Source: Roseimaritima multifibrata (GTDB lineage: Bacteria > Planctomycetota > Planctomycetia > Pirellulales > Pirellulaceae). Taken from it: DNA of 64,000 bases. Location of the stretch: the NCBI RefSeq assembly GCF_007741495.1, contig NZ_CP036262.1, positions 2,480,001 to 2,544,000 of the forward strand. Reading direction: 5' to 3'. Positions within the stretch are counted from its first letter, which is position 1. Each line of letters begins with the position of its first letter. Positions 7,726 to 17,068 of this stretch are shown piece after piece. A model generated the notes under the pieces. The model was not told the DNA's origin and did no database searches. It worked only from the letters and a program-made list of their open reading frames with translations. A program made the translations under genes and the position numbers.

Positions 7726-9495
7726 ATGTCACCTCCATTGAATCGCCGTGAACTTCTTCGTTTTGCAACCGCCGTCGGTGGAGCAGGCTCGTTGGCCTCT
7801 TGGAGTGGCGGCGATCTGCATGGCGAAACGCTCTACCCGCACACGGTCGACGTGGCTCGCACCCGCGGCGGCGCCGTTAGCTGCAATTCGGCGATCGCCA
7901 GCAGCATCGGGATGACGGTCATTAAGGAGGGGGGCAACGCCGTCGATGCCGCCGTGGCAACCGCATTGGCGATGGCAGTCACCTGGCCGGAAGCCGGGAA
8001 CATCGGCGGCGGAGGTTTCATGATGGTGTCGCCGGTCAATGAAGCACCTGTCTGTATCGATTACCGGGAAACGGCACCCGCAATCGTGACGCCAACCAGT
8101 CTCGCACAGCAGCGTGATCGCCGGCATCCAAAAATGGTGGGCGTGCCAGGAACCGTTCGAGGTTTGGGATTGGCACATGCTCGGTTTGGCAAACTGACTT
8201 GGGACCGTTTAGTGCAGCCAGCCATTCAATTGGCGAACCATGGCTGTGTCGTGGACGGTTGGTTGGCGAGGACACTGAATGGCGTGTTGGCGTCGATTCA
8301 AAAATCGGGCAATGAACGGCATCAACCGTTGACCAATACGTTTGCGCATCCAGCGGGACGACCCTGGCAAATCGGAGATGTTTTGAGGCAACCGGTGCTA
8401 GGGAAGACACTGGAGCGAATTGCGGCGGAGGGATCGGATGAATTTTACACTGGCGAAACCTCTAGGCATCTGGCCGCGTACTTTTCCAAGGTTGGAGGGT
8501 GGATTACCGCGGCGGATTTAAAAACGTATCGGGCGGTCGAGCGTGCTTCGATTCAGACCGCGTACGCCGGGCACGAAATCTACGGGCCACCGCCTCCGTC
8601 GTCGGGGGGGATCACGGTTCAGTTGGTTTTGCGGATGCTTGAGCACATCGGTTTAACCGGTGGGGTGGATTCCCCGTCGGGGCAGGCCGACTGGAACCGG
8701 GACGATGTTCACCGGATCGCTGAAACGATGCGGAGGGCGTTTCGCGAACGGGCAGCGTATCTCGGAGACCCCGACTTCGTGTCGATTCCCGATTTCCTCT
8801 CGACGACCGCTTATGCCGAGGAGTTGGCTGACAGTATTTCATTGGACCGCGCGACCGACAGCCGCGACATTGCGGGATCGCTGGTTTTAAGCGATGGCCC
8901 GCCGGAAAGTCCTCAAACGACCCATTTTTCCGTTGTCGATCGCGACGGGATGGCTGTTTCGAATACGTACACATTGGAAGCCAGTTGGGGATCGTGGCTA
9001 TTGGATCCGGCGACCGGGTTTGTCTTCAATAATGAAATGGGCGATTTCAATTGGGTCCCCGGCTATACAAACGACCGAGGGCAAATCGGCAGCAAGGCCA
9101 ACCAAATGGCTCCGGGGAAAAGGATGCTTAGCTCGCAGACCCCAACGATCGTCCGCCGCGATGGTGCAAACGTGTTGGTAACGGGCAGCCCCGGCGGGAG
9201 GACGATTATCAATACGGTGATCTGTATCTTGGTTCAGAGTCTGAACTATAACCGCAGCCTTCCCGATGCGATCGCAGCGTCTCGGTTCCATCACCAGTGG
9301 CTGCCCGATGCATTGCGATTGGAAATCGGTTCAGGTGAATCGCTGGCCGAATTAAAAGATTCACTGGCGGATTATGGGCACAAGGTCACAACCACCAGCG
9401 TCCAAGGGGCCGCCCATAGCATCGCAATTGAACCGGCGACCGGAGTCCGAGTAGGAGTCGCCGATTGGCGACGCGGCGGCAGGGTTGCCATCTAG
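7726..9495 (+). CDS. ggt: Gamma-glutamyltranspeptidase
   Basis: 589-residue N-terminal-nucleophile hydrolase that cleaves and transfers the gamma-glutamyl group of glutathione-type substrates outside the cytoplasm. The N-terminus looks like a Tat signal (NRRELLRFATAVGGAGSLAS). The autoprocessing site is PQTTHFSVVD, making Thr398 the predicted nucleophile and new N-terminus of the small subunit. GNIGGGGFMM at 91-100, PPPPSSGG at 288-295 and GSPGGRTIINTV in the small subunit are family motifs, and length is typical. It starts at an ATG with no strong ribosome-binding site. It stands alone, followed by a hairpin terminator shared with tRNA-Pro. Confidence 0.9.
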   Translation: MSPPLNRRELLRFATAVGGAGSLASWSGGDLHGETLYPHTVDVARTRGGAVSCNSAIASSIGMTVIKEGGNAVDAAVATALAMAVTWPEAGNIGGGGFMMVSPVNEAPVCIDYRETAPAIVTPTSLAQQRDRRHPKMVGVPGTVRGLGLAHARFGKLTWDRLVQPAIQLANHGCVVDGWLARTLNGVLASIQKSGNERHQPLTNTFAHPAGRPWQIGDVLRQPVLGKTLERIAAEGSDEFYTGETSRHLAAYFSKVGGWITAADLKTYRAVERASIQTAYAGHEIYGPPPPSSGGITVQLVLRMLEHIGLTGGVDSPSGQADWNRDDVHRIAETMRRAFRERAAYLGDPDFVSIPDFLSTTAYAEELADSISLDRATDSRDIAGSLVLSDGPPESPQTTHFSVVDRDGMAVSNTYTLEASWGSWLLDPATGFVFNNEMGDFNWVPGYTNDRGQIGSKANQMAPGKRMLSSQTPTIVRRDGANVLVTGSPGGRTIINTVICILVQSLNYNRSLPDAIAASRFHHQWLPDALRLEIGSGESLAELKDSLADYGHKVTTTSVQGAAHSIAIEPATGVRVGVADWRRGGRVAI

Positions 9496-9531
9496 AGGCA
9501 GCGAAGCAGAGAGTTTCAGTAGATTCCATAA

Positions 9532-9569
9532 AAAACAGCTCGCCGCAAATGAATGCGACGAGCTGTTTT
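9532..9569. terminator. Bidirectional hairpin terminator between ggt and tRNA-Pro
   Basis: Arms AAAACAGCTCG (9532-9542) and CGAGCTGTTTT (9559-9569) pair perfectly, and each arm ends in a T-run in the outgoing direction. It can stop ggt on the plus strand and tRNA-Pro on the minus strand. Confidence 0.8.
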
Positions 9570-9578
9570 CGTTTTGTA

Positions 9579-9653
9579 TCGGGCTGAGAGGATTCGAACC
9601 TCCGACCTTTTGACCCCCAGTCAAACGCGCTAACCAGGCTGCGCTACAGCCCG
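9579..9653 (-). tRNA. tRNA-Pro (GGG)
   Basis: Cloverleaf read on the minus strand: acceptor CGGGCTG paired with CAGCCCG, anticodon stem TTTGA/TCAAA with loop CTGGGGG (anticodon GGG), and T-loop TTCGAAT. CCA is not encoded. tRNA-Arg lies just upstream on the same strand. Confidence 0.92.
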
Positions 9654-9796
9654 CTGTAGTGAACTTCACCAAATCGCGGTGTCGTTCAGCGGTCCCGCCG
9701 AAACCGATTCGATATCAGCGGGGTCGAGAATATGACAGATCTTAGCTTTCTTTTCAACGGAGCGTCGGCTGAAAAAAAGGCAACGATAAAAATCAA

Positions 9797-9870
<74 letters not shown>

Positions 9871-9988
9871 GGGAGACGGGAATCGCGTGTGCCCGGTGAT
9901 CTTAACCAGTCGCTGCGCGATTCCTGTACCGGTGCTATCGTCTCTCGTAGGCCGCTGGATATCAAGTGGAGACCCACTTGATATCTTG

Positions 9989-10855
9989 TTACTTTCGACG
10001 CGCTGTGCGGGTCGTAGGTTCGCTAACCAATTTCTCGGTCAATCGAGCTCGATATTCCATCATGCTGTCGGCTCCATCGAATCCGATGACCGTTTCGTCC
10101 CAATCCAGCTGTTTGCTTAGCAGGCGGCCGGCGTCGACATCAAAGCGGAGCGTCCCGTTGCTTAACTGCTGGATAACCTGGGACTTCATCTTGGCGTTCC
10201 CGATCGGGGTCAGCGGTTCGCTGCGAACGGTGATCGTCGCGACGCCAGCGGAAAGTTTTTCTAGGGTGTAGAGTTCGCGGATTTTGATCTGTTTGACTTC
10301 GCCCTTTTCGGTGCGAGCTCGGATTTGCCGAGGGACGGCCCATTGCCCGCCGACCTTCACGGGAGTTTCTGGAAGAGGAATGGTCAGTCCACCCATGCCC
10401 AGATCCGTTTTGGTTCCTTTGTCGTCTAGACGTTCTCGTTCTTGACCCTGTTCGTTGATCCGGATCGTGGCGATCGGCTGCCCCAGTTGGTCAGCGACTC
10501 TCTGGAAAACGCGAGGAGGTTCGACGTCCGTGGTACTGTCCCAGGCAACCTCTTCGGCTTCGCCATTCTTTTGGCTCATGTCGACCGATTCGATCACATG
10601 TTCGAAGGTCATTTCACCCGCGTCATTGACGTCGGTGACCCGCCAGGTTTTTGTGCTGGAAGTCCGCACGCTAGAGGCAACGTCCGTTTTTTCCATGCGG
10701 GTATTTGTATTCGCAAGGTGCTCGACCTCGTAGCGGAGCACTTCGCCCGGCGCCAGGCTATAGCGAAGCAGGCACTCTTCCGTTTCCGCAGCACACATTT
10801 GCGAGATTGGGAAAAGCAAAAACAGACCAACAATTATGGCAAACCGAGTTGACAT
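9989..10855 (-). CDS. Exported protein of unknown function (DUF6263-like)
   Basis: 288 residues with a clear signal peptide (IIVGLFLLFPISQMCAAE) and then a beta-rich soluble region. Features such as YSLAPGEVLRYEVEH near the start, WRVTDVNDAGEMTFEHVIES in the middle and LTIPLPETPVKVGGQW later match the general pattern of planctomycete exported proteins called DUF6263, but that match is from memory and weak. There is no catalytic motif. It is a single gene between the tRNA pair and the next exported protein, facing the same way. Confidence 0.55.
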   Translation of the reverse strand: MSTRFAIIVGLFLLFPISQMCAAETEECLLRYSLAPGEVLRYEVEHLANTNTRMEKTDVASSVRTSSTKTWRVTDVNDAGEMTFEHVIESVDMSQKNGEAEEVAWDSTTDVEPPRVFQRVADQLGQPIATIRINEQGQERERLDDKGTKTDLGMGGLTIPLPETPVKVGGQWAVPRQIRARTEKGEVKQIKIRELYTLEKLSAGVATITVRSEPLTPIGNAKMKSQVIQQLSNGTLRFDVDAGRLLSKQLDWDETVIGFDGADSMMEYRARLTEKLVSEPTTRTARRK

Positions 10856-11007
10856 ACGGTGCCTCCGTGCACGCTAGGGAAGGATGTTTCGATGGAAATC
10901 AATGGTTAAGCATCCTGAATTGCCCAGCCGAGGGCAATAGTGATTTAGAGGACAAAAATCGTGTTCGGCTGCCTGCGACCTTACTCGCAAATTATTTTTC
11001 GCACGTC

Positions 11008-12573
11008 CTACGGGGCTGCTTGGTCGGCCAGCGATTGCCAGTATTCGCGGGCGGCGCGGATGTAGGGGGCGTGTGCGGCGCGTTCGTTTGCTGGCAATTT
11101 CCCCAGTATCGCTTCTCGTTCGCTTAACCAGTCTTGGAAGAACTGGACGGCTGCCCGGTCGATTCGGGGTTTTCCGTCGAATTCGATATACCAAGGAGCC
11201 GATACGGCAGCACGCCAGTGGTCGGTATGAGCGGTCACGACGCGAACCAGCACCCAGCCACTTTCCTCAATACGTAGCTTAGGGATCATTCCGCCCGCTT
11301 TGGCGAATTCGTCCAAGCGAGCGTTGTAGACGATCGTTCCATTGTGGATCACTTCCAAATAATCGACCGGGTCGCGGGTCGCAAGATTCAGCTCCATCTG
11401 AAATTCAAGAGCCTCACCGGTCCTCGCCTTAAAAACATGTCCGGGCAATTCGCCTCCGAAACGAGGTCTCAGCAGGGGACCATTGGTAACGGTCGATCGA
11501 CCTGCAAGCGCCCCCGCCCACCAATCTTCGCTTGTGATCGGCGTTCCTTCTGGAGACGTGTCCAGGGAAGCGGGGCTGTGGACATAGGTTCGGGAATAGC
11601 CGACCGGGTGTTTGGTTAGTTGTGATCCGCTTCCTCCCAAAGGAGCAATCCGCATCCCACAGTTGAGAAGTTGCCAATAAATGTGTTCGGCCCACTTACC
11701 GACGCCCAGCGTCCCCGAAAATCCGGGGTCGTTCGGCGGACGTCCATTGATGACCCGTTTGACGCTGCGATCCAAACGAAGCCAATCTCCCTGGAGGAAA
11801 ATGGCATCCACGCGTCCACTGGCGAGCCAGATCGGTAGGTCCCAAGCGAACGGATTCTCGACGATAACACCCTCCACGTCGTACTGGGCTGCCGCACGGA
11901 TGGTGCTGCTGGAAACCGTGGGAGGGGGCGCCGACGAGTCGATTGGAAACGCTTCGGGGATACCGACAAGGAGCAGTCCGTTCCCATTCGCACACATATC
12001 TGTGCGGATTTCGGCCGGCCCCCACAGGGATGCGTCTCCATTTTCAGGCAATGGTTGATCAAGTGGAACAAAAACTTGTTCGCCCGTGCCGACATATCCG
12101 GCAAAATGAAGGTCCTCGCTCTGCATTAATAGAGGAAGGGTGCGGAGAGATGGAGTGACCGCTGGGTCTCCCGACCACCAGCCTTCCGCTGCCATGTCGA
12201 CCATCCGGGGAAGGGCAACGCTGTGTGAGTCGGAGGCATCGCGGTCGATCGTGAAGGTGCCGGTCAGGATGCGGTACTCGGGCCCCCGGATCATTTGGAA
12301 TTGGTAGTCGCCCAAGGAAAGCGAGAGCATTTGTTCGCCATTGATGACAAACCCAATCCCTGCCGGGAGGGTGCGGCGGACAATTCGCTGGCGGCCGTCG
12401 GCATGCTGGAAAACGACTCGAGTCGGAACGGGGCTCCCCGATTTCTCATCGATTGCCTGCAGCGTAAAACCGTTCGCGGCAAACGTCGAAGTTGGAACAG
12501 CCGAAAAGCCCAAAAGGAGAGCGAGGCCCCAGAAGATTAGGAAAGCAGGGACGGTTAATTCTTGTTTGCACAT
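11008..12573 (-). CDS. Exported CehA/McbA-like (PHP-type) protein with lost metal motif
   Basis: 521 residues with a signal peptide (FLIFWGLALLLGFSAVPTSTFA), a carboxypeptidase-regulatory-like beta domain at about 36-125 and a PHP-like region. The layout matches planctomycete CehA/McbA family metallohydrolases, in which GWYSGDLHVHR opens the metal-binding domain. Here the same place reads GWWSGDPAVTPS at 131-142, so the metal-binding histidines are gone, although SEDLHFAGY just after it is retained. The later WWAGALAGRSTVTNGPLLRP segment resembles the C-terminal part of the family. It is probably a non-catalytic derivative or uses different ligands. Family assignment is by pattern; function unknown. 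Confidence 0.6.
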   Translation of the reverse strand: MCKQELTVPAFLIFWGLALLLGFSAVPTSTFAANGFTLQAIDEKSGSPVPTRVVFQHADGRQRIVRRTLPAGIGFVINGEQMLSLSLGDYQFQMIRGPEYRILTGTFTIDRDASDSHSVALPRMVDMAAEGWWSGDPAVTPSLRTLPLLMQSEDLHFAGYVGTGEQVFVPLDQPLPENGDASLWGPAEIRTDMCANGNGLLLVGIPEAFPIDSSAPPPTVSSSTIRAAAQYDVEGVIVENPFAWDLPIWLASGRVDAIFLQGDWLRLDRSVKRVINGRPPNDPGFSGTLGVGKWAEHIYWQLLNCGMRIAPLGGSGSQLTKHPVGYSRTYVHSPASLDTSPEGTPITSEDWWAGALAGRSTVTNGPLLRPRFGGELPGHVFKARTGEALEFQMELNLATRDPVDYLEVIHNGTIVYNARLDEFAKAGGMIPKLRIEESGWVLVRVVTAHTDHWRAAVSAPWYIEFDGKPRIDRAAVQFFQDWLSEREAILGKLPANERAAHAPYIRAAREYWQSLADQAAP

Positions 12574-12772
12574 CGTTTCTGTGGTTTGCCTCGCGTTGAT
12601 GAAAACTTCCTTCCCCTCTAGATTAGCTCACGCCCGAGCGCCGTTTACCGTTTGCGGTTCGTCGTTTGCATAGGAGTTCCCTGTAGGGCAATCGGATGTG
12701 ATAGCTGCCAAATTGGCAGTTGGGTTCGGTTGGGAATTTCGATTCGCGTATTAAGGCTTGAAAAGAGGATCC

Positions 12773-13768
12773 ATGGCGGAAGATTTGTACCAAGTCCTGG
12801 GAGTTGGACGAGACGCATCGAAAGACGAGATTCAAAAGGCCTACCGAAAGATGGCCCGGAAATACCATCCGGATATGAATCCCGATAATGACGCTGCGCG
12901 CGAAAAGTTTAAACGCGTGCAAGAAGCGTACGACGTCTTGAGCAATGAGGAGCAGCGTGAGGGGTATAACCGTTACGGAGCGGATTACGAAAAGATGCGT
13001 TCCGGCGGCTATCAACCCGGGCAGGCTGCGGGAGGGACCTCGTTTGATGGCTTGGACCTTGAGCAGATCTTTGGTCGATCGGGAGCAGGCGGTGGAGGAA
13101 GAGGCGGTTTTCAGGGTGGTTTTGGCGACTTCTTCGAGCAGTTGGCTGGCGGTGGAGGCGGCGGGCGAGCCGCTGGAGGGAATCCGTTTGGCGGAGGGGG
13201 ACGAGGACGTCCGCAACCGCCGCAGCGTGGTGCCAATCAGCGACACGAATTGACGATCCCGTTTCAGACCGCCGTGAAAGGTGGCAAGACCGAGTTCTAT
13301 CTGACTCGTAGTGAAAACCCCGAAAAACTAAGCGTCACGATTCCACCTGGAGTCTCGGACGGCGACAAAGTACGGCTCCGCGGCAAAGGGGCTCCGTCGC
13401 CCAACGGCGGTGAACGAGGCGATCTGATTTTGGTGCTTTCCGTTGGTTCGCATCCTTTCTATCGCCGCAATGGCAATCACTTGGAATTGGATCTGCCGAT
13501 CACGCTGAAAGAGGCCGCGTTGGGAACGAAAGTCGATCTGCCGACGCCCGCGGGCGTGTTGACGCTAACCGTCCCCGCCGGAAGTAGCGGCGGAAAACGA
13601 TTGCGGTTGAAAGGGCAGGGGATCGCCGGCAAAAACGGTAAATCCGGAGACCTGCTGGTGCAGTTGCAAATTCAGTTGCCAAGCGAATGGAGCGAAGAAG
13701 ATCAGGCACTGATCGAACAATTGGATGAACGCCATCCGTTGCAGCCAAGAGAGTCGCTCGAGTGGTAG
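12773..13768 (+). CDS. DnaJ-like co-chaperone, CbpA type (no zinc finger)
   Basis: 331-residue Hsp40: J domain at 1-65 with the HPD motif at 32-34, a long Gly-rich linker at about 85-155, and the two-lobed C-terminal substrate-binding region (HELTIPFQTAVKGG onward). The Cys-rich zinc finger of true DnaJ is absent, so it is the CbpA/class II type. It stimulates Hsp70 ATPase in the cytoplasm. I chose the ATG at 12773 because AGAGGA sits 4-9 nt upstream and MAEDLYQVLG is the usual start. Its last 7 bp overlap the rnpA start codon, so the two are translationally coupled. Confidence 0.88.
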   Translation: MAEDLYQVLGVGRDASKDEIQKAYRKMARKYHPDMNPDNDAAREKFKRVQEAYDVLSNEEQREGYNRYGADYEKMRSGGYQPGQAAGGTSFDGLDLEQIFGRSGAGGGGRGGFQGGFGDFFEQLAGGGGGGRAAGGNPFGGGGRGRPQPPQRGANQRHELTIPFQTAVKGGKTEFYLTRSENPEKLSVTIPPGVSDGDKVRLRGKGAPSPNGGERGDLILVLSVGSHPFYRRNGNHLELDLPITLKEAALGTKVDLPTPAGVLTLTVPAGSSGGKRLRLKGQGIAGKNGKSGDLLVQLQIQLPSEWSEEDQALIEQLDERHPLQPRESLEW

Positions 13769-14121
13769 AACGCCGCCAAACGTTCCCCAAGCAAGTCCGT
13801 TTGACCGGACGAGATTCCTTTGGGCACGTCATTCAAAAAGGTGGCTTCGCGGCCGATGGGATTTTGGTGGCACATGTCCTACCAAATGCGCTGGCTTATA
13901 GTCGTTTTGGGATCACGATCCCGAAACGGACTGGCAACGCGGTTGTGCGAAACCGCTGGAAACGTCACATCCGAGAAAGCTTGCGGGAAATCCGCGTCGA
14001 TGTCGCCCAGGGTTGTGATTTTGTGATTCGCCCGAAGAAAGGGGCGGAGCTGGACGCCAAGCAAATTCGCCGCGGGATGATCAAACTGTTGTCGCGGGCG
14101 GTCAAGCGACTGCCGTCTTAA
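13762..14121 (+). CDS. rnpA: Ribonuclease P protein component
   Basis: 119-residue basic protein that binds the RNase P RNA in tRNA 5'-end maturation. The RNR signature is visible as AVVRNRWKRHIRE, after FGITIPKRTGN. It starts with GTG at 13762, overlapping the dnaJ-like gene by 7 bp. It is not next to rpmH here; pairing with a chaperone gene is unusual compared with the common rpmH-rnpA arrangement. A hairpin terminator follows. Confidence 0.92.
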   Translation: MVERRQTFPKQVRLTGRDSFGHVIQKGGFAADGILVAHVLPNALAYSRFGITIPKRTGNAVVRNRWKRHIRESLREIRVDVAQGCDFVIRPKKGAELDAKQIRRGMIKLLSRAVKRLPS

Positions 14122-14143
14122 TTTCGACCCCTCCGAAGCGAAA

Positions 14144-14179
14144 AACCCGAGAGTGGACATTCGGTCCATCGCTCGGGTT
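14144..14179. terminator. Hairpin terminator between convergent genes
   Basis: AACCCGAG (14144-14151) pairs with CTCGGGTT (14172-14179), with an inner TGGAC/GTCCA stem. A-run and T-rich flanks on both sides suit a bidirectional terminator for rnpA and the minus-strand gene at 14218. Confidence 0.75.
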
Positions 14180-14217
14180 CGTGTTTTGTGATCAGACGTT
14201 AAGAAAACCTGTTCGGT

Positions 14218-14715
14218 TTACTTGACGTTCAAAATGCCGTTTGCCAGAGGTGCTTGACCAAATGGCCAGGCGGCTCCGCTGCGATCGACGTCAAATTTCA
14301 GGATCACTTTGCCGCCGGTAAAGGTTGAAGTCATCACCAAGCGGACGAAGTACTGGTCTTTTCCGGTTTTCTCCACAAATCCTCCGACGACCGTACCAAC
14401 GTCGACAGAAGTGCCGCCCGCATATTGAACGTAGTTGTACTTGCCGGAAACAACGTCTACGGGCTTGTTCTTCTTGGTCGGAAGTCCACCGTCCGTTTTG
14501 TACTCGACATACCCGGTCCCAACTTTTGAACCGCTTTTCGTGTCATAAAGGCTAAGCGTGTTCATCGACCCAAGCGGGTAAACCGTTTGGGGCAAAATTT
14601 CCGAGCCACCTACGTCGTACTTCTGAGCACTGGCTGACTGAACCAGGCTGATTGAAGCGACTAAAACCGTGGCGATTAAAAAAAATCGACCCGCACCACG
14701 AAGTTGCATTCCCAT
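14218..14715 (-). CDS. Small exported protein of unknown function
   Basis: 165 residues with a signal peptide (FLIATVLVASISLVQSASAQ) and a mature domain of alternating beta-type segments rich in Gly, Val and Lys, ending NGILNVK. No cysteine and no catalytic motif are seen. It is a single-gene unit, convergent with rnpA. I do not recognise the family. Confidence 0.6.
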   Translation of the reverse strand: MGMQLRGAGRFFLIATVLVASISLVQSASAQKYDVGGSEILPQTVYPLGSMNTLSLYDTKSGSKVGTGYVEYKTDGGLPTKKNKPVDVVSGKYNYVQYAGGTSVDVGTVVGGFVEKTGKDQYFVRLVMTSTFTGGKVILKFDVDRSGAAWPFGQAPLANGILNVK

Positions 14716-14963
14716 TGATTCTTATTCCATTCTTGTGGAAGTCCGTTGCACCACGCGAGAGCCGTTCTCACGTCGGTTAGCAGAGTTATAAAGGCTCTTC
14801 CGGGTGGGTCAATAGGTTCTGTGCGGGGGCCTGCTGTCTGGGTTTGTTGACCTTTCCTTTAGAGGGGGTGGCTTGTGACAGGGTTAAGCGGTCAAGTTCT
14901 GCCAATTACAGTGCGGTTTTTGCGACGGGGACGCAGCGGTCGCTTGGGCATGGGGGCTATTTT

Positions 14964-15719
14964 TCAGTCCTCAAGCAGTTTTTCCAGTCGTTCAACGCGA
15001 GCTTTCAATTCATCGATCTGGTTTTGCCAGAACTCGTCTTCTTTTGCGCTTGGCAATTTTTTTGCGGCGCCGGGCGTCGACGGAGTAGACAGTTGGGGGG
15101 CTGAATCCCCCGGTTGCTTGGCTTCCGCTGCGTTGAGTTTGGTTTTCAGCCAATGCAGTTCGTCGGGTTGATAAAGATTGTGCGTGAACTGTTGCCCGCG
15201 GCCCGGACGTCCGAGTGCTAACACAAGACCTTGCTCGATCAAGTCGTTTACAACTTCACCCGCGACATCTAGGTCGGCAATTTTTTCCATCCGTGACGCG
15301 CGTGTACGAATTTCGCCGAGGGTTTGAGGCCCGCGAAGGAGCAATTCGATCATGACGGCCGCATGCTTCCCTTTGACGTCCAACCAGTCGTAAGCGTTGT
15401 GGCGAAATTTGTTGACTCGGCCGGAGCCTTGGATTTCCGTGGCGGCTCCTAGGCCTCGCAGCCCATCCATCGCGATTTGGACGTCATCTTCGTCCAGATT
15501 CATTTGCGGATCCCGGTTCGATTTCTGGTTCGATCCAGTAATGATCGCGTTCAGCGTCAGCGGATAGCTGTCGGGAGTCGTTTTGGCTTTTTCGACCAAC
15601 ACGCCCAGGACTCGCCGCTGATGAGGATGCAGCGGAGGAACGGTTTTAGGGGTTGGAGCGGGATTGGAATCCGAAGAGGACGCACTGTCAGCATCGTGCT
15701 GAGAAGATTCGTTATTCAT
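14964..15719 (-). CDS. yceH: YceH-family (DUF480) protein
   Basis: 251 residues with two winged-helix-like segments: HPHQRRVLGVLVEKAKTTPDSYPLTLNAIITGSNQKSNRDP style opening (family hallmark EKxxTTPDxYPLxLNAxxxxCNQKxNRxP; here the Cys position is Gly-Ser) and LLLRGPQTLGEIRTRASRM in the second half. A C-terminal coiled coil (DELKARVERLEKLLED) ends the protein. Function is not well established for the family. The start at 15719 gives MNNESSQ; an in-frame codon 13 residues upstream is possible. Confidence 0.82.
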   Translation of the reverse strand: MNNESSQHDADSASSSDSNPAPTPKTVPPLHPHQRRVLGVLVEKAKTTPDSYPLTLNAIITGSNQKSNRDPQMNLDEDDVQIAMDGLRGLGAATEIQGSGRVNKFRHNAYDWLDVKGKHAAVMIELLLRGPQTLGEIRTRASRMEKIADLDVAGEVVNDLIEQGLVLALGRPGRGQQFTHNLYQPDELHWLKTKLNAAEAKQPGDSAPQLSTPSTPGAAKKLPSAKEDEFWQNQIDELKARVERLEKLLED

Positions 15720-15878
15720 GGCGGGGATTATAAAGCAGATCCCCGTTGGTCGCACCATTCATCGTCGCCAATCTTGCGGCGGACGTCATTTGGTACAAGC
15801 GGCAGCAGCCATGGCACCGCCATCTCCCACGCCAGTATTTTCCAAGCGGCACCGCGTGAGCCCAGTGCCCTCAACTTT

Positions 15879-15960
15879 CTTAGCGGAACGGCGCGAGCCG
15901 TCCGGCAATCGCGTTGAATACCCCATGAATTTGCCAGTCGGCTCGCGCCGATCCGCTAAG
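15879..15960. repeat. REP-like inverted repeat
   Basis: Arms at 15879-15907 and 15932-15960 match over 29 bp with about four mismatches. Each contains CTTAGCGG and CGGCGCGAGCCG, the reverse complement of the GACGGCTCGCGCCGTTCCG module of the 113-bp repeat near 19.5 kb. Confidence 0.8.
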
Positions 15961-16068
15961 AACCCCGTTCGCAAGCTGCCAGGGCGAGTGGCGGCATGGC
16001 TTGAGCCGCCAAGTGAGAATCGGGACGCACTCGGTTTTCCGGTGCGAGGCCCGCAATAAAACGCGCAT

Positions 16069-16093
16069 AAAAAAAGCCCGCATCGGAGCGGGC
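16069..16093 (-). terminator. Terminator of tRNA-Gln
   Basis: On the minus strand GCCCGC (16088-16093) pairs with GCGGGC (16076-16081) and is followed by seven Ts (16069-16075). Confidence 0.85.
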
Positions 16094-16118
16094 GATTTTC
16101 ACTGAACGGTATGCAAAG

Positions 16119-16190
16119 TTACCCCGCAAGGACTTGAACCTTGAATGGCTGAACCAAAATCAGCTGTGTTACCAATTACACCACGGGGTA
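16119..16190 (-). tRNA. tRNA-Gln (TTG)
   Basis: Minus strand: acceptor TACCCCG paired with CGGGGTA, anticodon stem GCTGA/TCAGC with loop TTTTGGT (anticodon TTG), T-loop TTCAAGT. CCA is not encoded. Confidence 0.92.
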
Positions 16191-16279
16191 GAAGTGGACG
16201 TCCGGCAGGTTTGATTTCTGCCATGTCATCCGCTTGGGCAGTACTTTAGCCAATAAGACCCTTCCACGTTAACGGGGGT

Positions 16280-17068
16280 TCAGCCATTTTTTGCAATTTT
16301 CTTGGAAGGATTTTTTTTTGACCGCTCGGCAGGGGGGAAGGCTGGTTCTTGGGTGCTGAGGACGGAGAAGGCTAATTGCTGCAATTCGCTGGCTAAATCG
16401 ACATTTGCGACGCAGACATTCGATTCAACTTGCAAAACGACTGGAGCAAAATTGAGGATGCCCGTCACCCCGCTGGCGGTTAATCGTTTTGCAATATCGC
16501 CGGTGGCGGACGCCGGAACCGCGATAATTGCCAAATGAGCGTTCAAGCGGACCGCCTGAACCTCCAGATCGTTGCAGTCGAAGACGGGGACGTCTCCGAT
16601 GTTCTTGCCGATTTGCTGCGGGTCGACGTCAAAGGCGGCCACCCAGCGGAAACCCTGTTCTTGAAACCCTTGGTAGCGGAGCAAGGCGTTGCCCAGGGAT
16701 CCCGCCCCGATCAGGACGACATTCCAGTTTTGGTTGGAACCGAGAGTCTGGCGGATTCTTTGGATCAGTGGCGGGATGACGTATCCGACGCCTCGTTTTC
16801 CTTGCGGGCGAAGGTAGCCGAGATCACGGCGGACGATTGCGTCAGAGACTCCCAGCAATTCTCCCAGTCGCCGGCTGCTCACGTATTCGGTGCCGTTAGC
16901 CTCTAGCCGCCGCAATTCGCGCAGGTACAGGCTCAGGCGACCCACGGCGGCTCGAGGGATCTCGAGAATCGTGTCTTGATCAAGACTGTTCGGGTCATTG
17001 CCGTCCTGGTCAGCGGCTTCGTGATCTGGCTGTGGAATTTTTTCCCGCGAAGAGGGATCGTCGTTCAT
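16280..17068 (-). CDS. rex: Redox-sensing transcriptional repressor Rex
   Basis: 262 residues: N-terminal winged helix ([15 protein letters not shown], then [20 protein letters not shown]) and a Rossmann domain with GAGSLG for NAD(H). Rex represses respiratory and fermentative genes and leaves DNA when NADH rises. Family members are about 210 residues; this one has an acidic N-terminal extension ([11 protein letters not shown]) and a Lys-rich tail ([13 protein letters not shown]). I chose the ATG at 17068. The frame stays open upstream through a heptamer microsatellite that would encode repeated NSQLPTP, so a longer product is possible but looks artificial. Confidence 0.87.
   Translation of the reverse strand: MNDDPSSREKIPQPDHEAADQDGNDPNSLDQDTILEIPRAAVGRLSLYLRELRRLEANGTEYVSSRRLGELLGVSDAIVRRDLGYLRPQGKRGVGYVIPPLIQRIRQTLGSNQNWNVVLIGAGSLGNALLRYQGFQEQGFRWVAAFDVDPQQIGKNIGDVPVFDCNDLEVQAVRLNAHLAIIAVPASATGDIAKRLTASGVTGILNFAPVVLQVESNVCVANVDLASELQQLAFSVLSTQEPAFPPAERSKKNPSKKIAKNG

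Larger units (their letters stand above)
15720..16118. other. Intergenic region with REP-like inverted repeat
   Basis: No gene seen. The middle is an imperfect inverted repeat (15879-15960) and the end carries the tRNA-Gln terminator. Confidence 0.7.

Noticed and set aside
7726-9495. Link between ggt and the ureide cluster
   Set aside because: It is divergent, has its own terminator and acts outside the cytoplasm; closeness alone is not enough.
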